This document shows, in pieces, positions 59,968 to 64,000 of a DNA stretch of 64,000 nt. The notes under the pieces are model-generated. The model did no database searches. It was not told where the DNA came from and worked only from the letters and a program-made list of their open reading frames with translations. This DNA is from a virus: positions 1 through 64,000 of the IMG/VR virus record IMGVR_UViG_3300034061_003631; one strand, written 5' to 3'. Every line of letters begins with the position of its first letter. The first letter of the stretch is position 1. Both the position numbers and the translations under genes were made by a program.

Positions 59968-59996
59968 TTGACAGCGTAGGCGGAGTCTGGTACAAT
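59968..59996 (+). promoter_or_regulatory. Leaderless sigma70-type promoter 3 of the GC-rich block
   Basis: TTGACA (59968-59973), 17 nt, TACAAT (59991-59996), 6 nt, ATG at 60003. Confidence 0.85.
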
Positions 59997-60002
59997 CCAC
60001 CC

Positions 60003-60197
60003 ATGAGCACCACTCTCCGCATCGCTTCCATCGTCTCCGTTCTCTGCGTCATCCTCTCCGCGTTCCTTGCCTTCGGGCTTGCCTACAACGGCGACTACAT
60101 CCGCGCCACGGTCTGCCTTGCCTTCTGCGGCTTTGGTGTTCTGTTGTGGCGGCTCACCGACATGGCGGACGAAGAGTACTACCGGGGTATGAAATAA
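60003..60197 (+). CDS. Small two-helix membrane protein, leaderless
   Basis: A 64-residue protein starting MSTTLRIAS. Two hydrophobic segments (about residues 7-27, ASIVSVLCVILSAFLAFGLA, and 35-50, TVCLAFCGFGVLLW) suggest an inner-membrane hairpin. The position in an early-type gene set suggests host takeover or superinfection control; inferred. Confidence 0.6.
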   Translation: MSTTLRIASIVSVLCVILSAFLAFGLAYNGDYIRATVCLAFCGFGVLLWRLTDMADEEYYRGMK

Positions 60198-60218
60198 CTG
60201 GGTGGTGCCAGTAACAGC

Positions 60219-60303
60219 CGAAGAGGATTCGTTCCCTGCCCCGATTCGTTCGGGGCTAGGTTGTTTTAAGCTACTATCAGCGTGGGAGGGCCACGCTGAT
60301 AGT
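60219..60303 (+). repeat. Two-hairpin element, copy 1
   Basis: First hairpin: GCCCCGA/TCGGGGC (60238-60256), within a GGATTCGT...GGGGCTAGGTT segment shared with copy 2. Second hairpin: 13-bp stem starting ACTATCAGCGTGG and ending in its complement (60273-60303). It lies upstream of promoter 4. Confidence 0.75.
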
Positions 60304-60349
60304 TGTTACCGGACGCGAAGAAATATTAGAATATTCTCGCCGCTGGGGG

Positions 60350-60378
60350 TTGACTGGACGGGCGGCGTCTGGTACAAT
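60350..60378 (+). promoter_or_regulatory. Leaderless sigma70-type promoter 4 of the GC-rich block
   Basis: TTGACT, 17 nt, TACAAT, 6 nt, ATG at 60385. Confidence 0.85.
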
Positions 60379-60384
60379 TCGGGC

Positions 60385-60948
60385 ATGAACAGCACCACCA
60401 CCCACCGTTACCTCACCGTCCGCAACCGCGCCACCGAATCTTTCATCGGGCTTCTCGCCCAGGCTACGCTCTTCGACCTCCACGCTGCCGAGCGTTGGTA
60501 CTCCGAGGCGCAGGGCTTCGCTAACTCGCTGCGCCCGATGACCGGATGGAACATGGAAGTCGCCGCGTCCGTTGTCTCCGCGTTCTCGCCCCGCGTTACT
60601 TGGGCGCACAACAAGGCAAAGGCGACGCAGTACGCGCAGGGGATCGCCCCGAAGGGTCTTCGCTCCCATGTCGCTGCGGCGGATCGCTGCATCGTGGAAG
60701 GCTTCAACGGTCTGCGCGGTCTGAAGACGAATGCGTTCGCCCGTGCTATCGCGGGTGATCCTAACGCGGTCGTGGTGGATGTGTGGATGTGCCGCGCTGC
60801 GGGTCTGTGCAAGGACGCGCCGAACGCGACCGAGTACCGTGCCATCGCGGACGCGATCACCGCCATCGCGGGTACGCCGACCGTGAACATGGCACCTGCC
60901 ACGCTTCAGGCTCTGCTGTGGATCATCGTCCGGGGCAAGGCGGACTAA
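60385..60948 (+). CDS. Phage protein, DUF7178-like
   Basis: A 187-residue helical protein starting MNSTTTHRYLT. VVSAFSPRVTWAHNKAKATQYA, LKTNAFARAIAGDPNAVVVDVWMCRAAG and the C-terminal PATLQALLWIIVRGKAD follow a phage protein family with a helix-hairpin-helix-like core (annotated DUF7178, recalled). The layout, with an Asp-Val-Trp-Met core, hints at a DNA glycosylase-type fold. No activity is known to me. Confidence 0.6.
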   Translation: MNSTTTHRYLTVRNRATESFIGLLAQATLFDLHAAERWYSEAQGFANSLRPMTGWNMEVAASVVSAFSPRVTWAHNKAKATQYAQGIAPKGLRSHVAAADRCIVEGFNGLRGLKTNAFARAIAGDPNAVVVDVWMCRAAGLCKDAPNATEYRAIADAITAIAGTPTVNMAPATLQALLWIIVRGKAD

Positions 60949-60968
60949 GGGCGGAGGCTGGGAAATAA

Positions 60969-61061
60969 CCGAAAAGGATTCGTCCCTGCCCCGATTCGTT
61001 CGGGGCTAGGTTATTATTGGACAACTATCAAATTTGGCTTTAAGCGGCCAAATTTGATAGT
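60969..61061 (+). repeat. Two-hairpin element, copy 2
   Basis: First hairpin GCCCCGA/TCGGGGC (60988-61006). Second hairpin 61024-61061 with a 15-bp stem starting ACTATCAAATTTGGC. The first-hairpin region is nearly identical to copy 1. It lies upstream of promoter 5. Confidence 0.78.
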
Positions 61062-61105
61062 AGACGGGACGGACGGATTATTTTTTATTTTTTCCACCCT
61101 ACCCC

Positions 61106-61134
61106 TTGACAGGACGCCACCTGCGCGGTACAAT
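61106..61134 (+). promoter_or_regulatory. Leaderless sigma70-type promoter 5 of the GC-rich block
   Basis: TTGACA, 17 nt, TACAAT, 6 nt, ATG at 61141. Confidence 0.85.
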
Positions 61135-61140
61135 ACGCGC

Positions 61141-61416
61141 ATGAGCACCTCCTCCACCATCGTCCTTGACACCCCCGCACAGATCAACGCCTTCCGCGCC
61201 CACACCCTCCGCATCGGTCTGGAGTCCGAGATCAAGCACAACATGCGCCTGACCGGAAAGGCTCCTTCCTGCTACAGCATCATCAAGCGGGAACTGGGCT
61301 TCAAGGGCAACAAGGTTCGCGTCTACGCCCAGTACGTCCTCTGGATGGGCGAGAAGGGTCTGCTCGACATCACCCCCACGGATCGGGCGACCCTGACGGC
61401 GTGGGCAGTCAAGTGA
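61141..61416 (+). CDS. Small helical protein, leaderless
   Basis: A 91-residue protein starting MSTSSTIVLDTPAQINAF. It is predicted helical, with SCYSIIKRELGFKGNKVRVYAQYVLW in the centre resembling a small HTH-like bundle. The N-terminal pattern (hydrophobic, then PAQI) occurs in other small phage proteins. The function is unknown. Confidence 0.55.
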   Translation: MSTSSTIVLDTPAQINAFRAHTLRIGLESEIKHNMRLTGKAPSCYSIIKRELGFKGNKVRVYAQYVLWMGEKGLLDITPTDRATLTAWAVK

Positions 61417-61461
61417 CCAGGAGGGGGAGGAGAGAATAAAAAAAATATTCTCTCCTCCCCC

Positions 61462-61490
61462 TTGACTTTCGCACCCCAAACTGATACAAT
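61462..61490 (+). promoter_or_regulatory. Leaderless sigma70-type promoter 6 of the GC-rich block
   Basis: TTGACT, 17 nt, TACAAT, 6 nt, ATG at 61497. Confidence 0.85.
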
Positions 61491-61496
61491 ACCGAC

Positions 61497-61721
61497 ATGA
61501 GCACCACCAAGACCGTCAAGATGATCCCCAGCGGAGTTTCCGACCGCTACGCCTACGCCTACGGCTACCTCTCCGGCTGCATGAGGAATGTGGAGTACGC
61601 CGTGCAGCAGATGCGCCGCCGCGATGACCCCGAGTGGGTGGCATTGTGGATGCACGAAATTCAGCGCGAGATCGCCTCCTTCAAGGCAATGGACGACGCC
61701 CTCCACAACGAACACGACTAA
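61497..61721 (+). CDS. Small helical protein, leaderless
   Basis: A 74-residue protein starting MSTTKTVKMIPSG, with a continuous helical region (YLSGCMRNVEYAVQQMRRRDDPEWVALWMHEIQREIASF). No family was recognised. Confidence 0.55.
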   Translation: MSTTKTVKMIPSGVSDRYAYAYGYLSGCMRNVEYAVQQMRRRDDPEWVALWMHEIQREIASFKAMDDALHNEHD

Positions 61722-61793
61722 AGGGTGGTGCTAGGGGGGCGGATGACTTGTTGTCTCCGCCCTCCACCCGACCCCCAACAAGAAAGAAAAAAA

Positions 61794-62087
61794 ATGAACG
61801 CAACCGAATCACTCGCGAAACTCATTCGTACGGCCCTCTCCAACGGGGAGACTGTGCGAGTCTCGTTCCTAAAGGTGGACGGCACCCTCGCCGTTGACCG
61901 TCAGATCACCCGGAACATGATCGTCATTCCAAAGGACAAGCACCCGAAGTTTGTCCGTGGTGAGAACCCCGACTACATCACCGGGTTCGACATCAAGAAG
62001 GGTGACTGGATTCGCTTTCACAAGGACAATGTCCGCAGCTGCATGGAATTCAGCCGTGCCGCAGAAAACATGGCTTTTGCCTCTTGA
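61794..62087 (+). CDS. DUF2693-like SH3-fold protein
   Basis: A 97-residue protein with ATLSNGETVRVSFLKVDGTLAVDRQ-type strands, a VIPKDKHPK segment and FDIKKGDWIRFHKDNVRS, the small-barrel pattern of DUF2693-type phage proteins. It is the one gene of the GC-rich plus-strand series without its own obvious -35/-10 pair close to the start; an A-rich leader precedes the ATG. It is probably read through from promoter 6. Confidence 0.6.
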   Translation: MNATESLAKLIRTALSNGETVRVSFLKVDGTLAVDRQITRNMIVIPKDKHPKFVRGENPDYITGFDIKKGDWIRFHKDNVRSCMEFSRAAENMAFAS

Positions 62088-62112
62088 CACTCGCACCACA
62101 GTTCGGTACAAT
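62084..62112 (+). promoter_or_regulatory. Leaderless sigma70-type promoter 7 of the GC-rich block
   Basis: TTGACA, 17 nt, TACAAT, 6 nt, ATG at 62119. The -35 box overlaps the upstream stop codon. Confidence 0.85.
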
Positions 62113-62118
62113 ACCGCC

Positions 62119-62472
62119 ATGAACAGCACTACCCCCAAGCGTCTGCCCATCGTTGATGACCTCGTTCGCTCCCTGATGGTCTGCGCGTCCACGATCAAGG
62201 AGATCAAGGATCAGCCGGATGAGGTCAACTGCTCTCTCGCCTTCTGTGAGGTTGCCGTGAGCCTTCCTCCTGCTTGGTTCAGCCTCCCGGAGCGTCTGCT
62301 CATCGTGAGCGTGATTCAGGAACTCACGGGCAAGAACGCGATTGAGTTCATCGACAACCTAGACGATGACTCCATCTCGTACTACAACAAGTGCCGCAGT
62401 CCAAACGGAAAGGACATCAACGAGGTGGTGGAGCAGATTTTCATGGCTCACGCCGCTGCGTTCCCCAATTAA
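62119..62472 (+). CDS. Small helical protein, leaderless
   Basis: A 117-residue protein starting MNSTTPKRLP. It is helical, with two Cys in the first half and an acidic stretch FIDNLDDDSISYYNKC. No family was recognised. It is one of the MNSTT/MSTT-type starts. Confidence 0.55.
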   Translation: MNSTTPKRLPIVDDLVRSLMVCASTIKEIKDQPDEVNCSLAFCEVAVSLPPAWFSLPERLLIVSVIQELTGKNAIEFIDNLDDDSISYYNKCRSPNGKDINEVVEQIFMAHAAAFPN

Positions 62473-62643
62473 ATACAGTCCCCGACCTTGACCGGATACT
62501 GGGTCGCAAACTAGGGCGCGTTGCAAGGCGTTCTAGCACGAAAGGATGACTGTGCCTTTCAAAACCTCTGACCCGTCCCTCTTTAGGGCGGGTCATGTTT
62601 ATTTGACAACTATCAAATCGCGTTTTTTCCGCGATTTGATAGT
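62473..62643 (+). repeat. Gene-free stretch with two-hairpin element, copy 3
   Basis: No ORF is supported. A weak hairpin lies near 62510-62535. The conserved pair follows: GACCCG-type stem (62570-62594) and a 14-bp stem starting ACTATCAAATCGCG with a T-rich loop (62609-62643). The second stem shares GACAACTATCAAAT with copy 2. It lies upstream of promoter 8. Confidence 0.72.
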
Positions 62644-62679
62644 AGCCCGGACAATCTGAAAAAATATTTGCTTTACCAC

Positions 62680-62708
62680 TTGACACCCACCGGACGGCAT
62701 GATACAAT
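62680..62708 (+). promoter_or_regulatory. Leaderless sigma70-type promoter 8 of the GC-rich block
   Basis: TTGACA, 17 nt, TACAAT, 6 nt, ATG at 62715. Confidence 0.85.
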
Positions 62709-62714
62709 CCGCGC

Positions 62715-62969
62715 ATGACCTACCTTCCTTACAACAGCGACCCCGGTGAATACGACAACGAAACTCTCCCCTACGCCGATGGCTACAGCGAGGAGGACTT
62801 CGTGGCAGAACTGATGTCCGAGGGCTACTCCGAGGACGAGGCTCGTCGCATGGCGGGTGACTACGATGCCGATGACTACAGCGGCAGCGAGGTTGACCTT
62901 GATCGGGATGTCCCCGAGATGGATGACTTCGATTCCGAGGACTTCGTTGACGAGGAGGACTTCGGATGA
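62715..62969 (+). CDS. Highly acidic small protein, leaderless
   Basis: An 84-residue protein dominated by Asp and Glu (EEDFVAELMSEGYSEDEARRMAGDYDADDYSG). Such acidity is typical of DNA-mimic or RNA-polymerase-binding phage proteins, but there is no family match. It is coupled to the next gene by an ATGA overlap. Confidence 0.55.
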   Translation: MTYLPYNSDPGEYDNETLPYADGYSEEDFVAELMSEGYSEDEARRMAGDYDADDYSGSEVDLDRDVPEMDDFDSEDFVDEEDFG

Positions 62970-63274
62970 TCGTCAAGGTAGAAGCAGCGTTCCCTGGAAC
63001 CGTGAACCGTGGATGGACTACCCGCAGGTACAAGAAGTGTACTGGGAGCCTCCTCCATGCTCTGTCTCTCGCCTTCCCTAACGATGCAAGCATGATCGTC
63101 ACCCTTGAGGTGAACCACACCTCCGGAATCGACAACTTCATCTACATGGTGGAGTTTCCGGAGGGAGCCAGAAGGCAGCAGGTTGACTTCTTCATCCGCC
63201 TCGCAAAACAAGTTAAACATTTCTACGCCGTGGACTTGATTTCCGCCCCCGAACCTGCTACAATACCCGCATGA
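62966..63274 (+). CDS. Unknown protein coupled to the acidic gene
   Basis: A 102-residue mixed alpha/beta protein (MIVTLEVNHTSGIDNFIYMVEFP) overlapping both neighbours by 4 nt. Its 3' end contains promoter 9 for the next gene. No family was recognised. Confidence 0.5.
   Translation: MIVKVEAAFPGTVNRGWTTRRYKKCTGSLLHALSLAFPNDASMIVTLEVNHTSGIDNFIYMVEFPEGARRQQVDFFIRLAKQVKHFYAVDLISAPEPATIPA
63236..63264 (+). promoter_or_regulatory. Leaderless sigma70-type promoter 9 of the GC-rich block
   Basis: TTGATT, 17 nt, TACAAT, 6 nt, ATG at 63271. The whole promoter lies inside the upstream coding sequence. Confidence 0.8.
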
Positions 63275-63516
63275 GCAAGCACCGCCCCAACAAGCCAACC
63301 ACTTGTGACATCTCCGATCTCCTGAACGAGATCTACGCATTCGTGACGGAGAATCCCCTGTGGTACGAGGACGAGGATAGCCTTCTCAAGATGGGAATGG
63401 CACTCGCAGCACTCAAGGCAATCAGCCAACCGGAAGATGTCACGCAGGAGGAGTACGACTTCTGCATCACCCTGTTCAACACCTTCAACGAAAGCGTTCG
63501 GAGCAACAATGAGTAA
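63271..63516 (+). CDS. Small helical protein, paralogue of the next gene
   Basis: An 81-residue protein starting MSKHRPNKPTT. IYAFVTENPLWYEDEDSLLKMGMALAALKAI and EEYDFCITLFNTF align by eye with LYTVMLMEPHWYKRTDLRMVVLSSLKGLALL and EAAFLCILGDLAL in the next protein. The two are probably diverged tandem copies. The function is unknown. Confidence 0.55.
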   Translation: MSKHRPNKPTTCDISDLLNEIYAFVTENPLWYEDEDSLLKMGMALAALKAISQPEDVTQEEYDFCITLFNTFNESVRSNNE

Positions 63517-63865
63517 CCCCACCAACAAGTTCGGCAACTTCTTCAACGATCCCAAGCCCGTGATGGGGACGATCAAGCCCAAGCCTGGGCAGATCCTTGA
63601 AGCCCTCTACACCGTGATGCTGATGGAGCCGCATTGGTACAAGCGGACTGACCTGCGGATGGTCGTTCTCTCCTCTCTCAAGGGTCTGGCGTTGCTCGTT
63701 CAGGAGGAGAAGGACAAGGGCATCGAACACCCGATCAACTCTGCCGAGGCTGCGTTCCTCTGCATTCTTGGCGACCTCGCACTCGCAACCCGAGAGCAGT
63801 ACGCCACGGACGAGGAGCGGGAGATGTTCCCGATAGACGAGGAAAACGAGGAAGAAGGAGATTGA
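63509..63865 (+). CDS. Small helical protein, paralogue of the previous gene
   Basis: A 118-residue protein from the ATG at 63509, overlapping the preceding stop by 8 nt; an upstream in-frame ATG lies deep inside the previous gene and is not favoured. It has a basic N-terminus, a helical core related to the previous protein and an acidic tail (DEENEEEGD). The function is unknown. Confidence 0.55.
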   Translation: MSNPTNKFGNFFNDPKPVMGTIKPKPGQILEALYTVMLMEPHWYKRTDLRMVVLSSLKGLALLVQEEKDKGIEHPINSAEAAFLCILGDLALATREQYATDEEREMFPIDEENEEEGD

Positions 63866-63890
63866 CAAACCCGCGCCCATCGGTTACAAT
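63862..63890 (+). promoter_or_regulatory. Sigma70-type promoter 10 of the GC-rich block
   Basis: TTGACA (63862-63867), 17 nt, TACAAT (63885-63890). Unlike promoters 1-9 there is no ATG after 6 nt; structured, non-coding-looking sequence follows. Confidence 0.8.
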
Positions 63891-63896
63891 GGGCAA

Positions 63897-64000
63897 AGCC
63901 AATGAGCCTGACCGTAATCCCAGTTGGCGCCCCATAGGGGCAACGCTTCCCGCAAGGGAGAAACTGGTAGGCGCGGCGAATAGCAGTCAAGTCCCGACTG
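63897..64000 (+). ncRNA. Candidate structured RNA (cut by window end)
   Basis: From the expected start of promoter 10 the sequence folds into a three-way junction. The outer stem is CCAGTT/AACTGG (63920-63925 with 63962-63967). Hairpin one is GCCCC-ATA-GGGGC (63929-63941). Hairpin two is CTTCCC/GGGAG with a GCAA tetraloop (63946-63960). A further CAGTC...GACTG pair ends the window. Only an 11-codon ORF is present (from 63902). It is not a recognisable tRNA. Confidence 0.45.

Noticed and set aside
59606-59979. Long plus-strand ORFs opposite the His/Cys-containing gene
   Set aside because: GC-rich DNA gives long open frames on all strands. Only the minus-strand frame has the TTGACA-17-TATCAT-6-ATG promoter and a terminator.
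60277-60902. Minus-strand ORFs opposite the DUF7178-like gene
   Set aside because: Same composition effect; no promoter or ribosome signal and improbable protein composition, while the plus strand has a precise promoter.
63897-64000. tRNA at the right end of the window
   Set aside because: No cloverleaf with T-arm and anticodon arm could be drawn; the stems form a three-way junction with a GCAA loop instead.

Overview
The window is part of the genome of a contractile-tailed, T4-like bacteriophage. Between about 12 and 38 kb it carries the T4 head, neck, tail and baseplate genes in recognisable order (small and large terminase, portal, prohead protease, scaffold, major capsid protein, tail sheath, tail tube, necks gp13/14/15, baseplate gp6/25/48/53-like, hub), together with UvsY, UvsW, the single-stranded DNA-binding protein gp32 and a gp33-like late transcription coactivator. 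About 59 kb of the window is AT-rich. The last 4.7 kb is clearly GC-rich and consists of very small genes. The host cannot be named from the sequence. Both gene classes seem built for leaderless mRNAs, which suggests a host that starts translation well without a Shine-Dalgarno sequence.

Layout. (1) 1-11.9 kb, minus strand: one tightly packed operon for nucleotide sugars and glycan transfer. It holds GDP-mannose 4,6-dehydratase, a GDP-fucose-synthase-like enzyme, a ColD-like 3-dehydratase, a second epimerase, a split transketolase, a methyltransferase and a run of GT10, GT11, GT23-like and GT25-like transferases. It reads as a GDP-L-colitose or GDP-L-fucose factory plus the enzymes that use the product. 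(2) 12.0-14.7 kb, plus strand: uvsY, uvsW and an LSm-like gene, divergent from the operon. (3) 14.7-35.9 kb, minus strand: virion morphogenesis. (4) 36-38.3 kb, plus strand: gp4, a tube-like protein, gp26 and a gp51-like ORF reachable by a -1 frameshift. (5) 38.4-48.7 kb: gp32, gp33, fibre-like proteins, a PAP2 phosphatase, a HExxH protein, GMP reductase, a deaminase and small unknown genes. (6) 48.7-53 kb: a 1204-residue Gly-rich/Cys-rich protein and a Cys-motif protein. (7) 53.0-59.0 kb, plus strand: nine consecutive genes, most with an interchangeable N-terminal helix ending in a prohead-protease-type site (Leu/Ile-X-Glu), followed by unrelated mature domains. (8) 59.3-64 kb: GC-rich early-type genes, nearly all with their own promoter.

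The most interesting systems are these. First, the 53-59 kb cassette looks like a modular locus of internal, probably head-packaged and possibly injected, proteins. They would share a capsid-targeting peptide cleaved by the phage gp21 protease encoded at 19.1-19.8 kb. Second, promoters are placed for leaderless mRNA. At twelve late genes a TATAAATA-type box lies exactly 5 nt before the start codon. At nine early genes in the GC-rich block the arrangement is TTGACA-N17-TACAAT-N6-ATG without deviation in spacing. Third, a repeated two-hairpin element (ACTATCA...TGATAGT) precedes three of these early promoters. All calls rest on reading the sequence and on recalled family knowledge; no database search was run.
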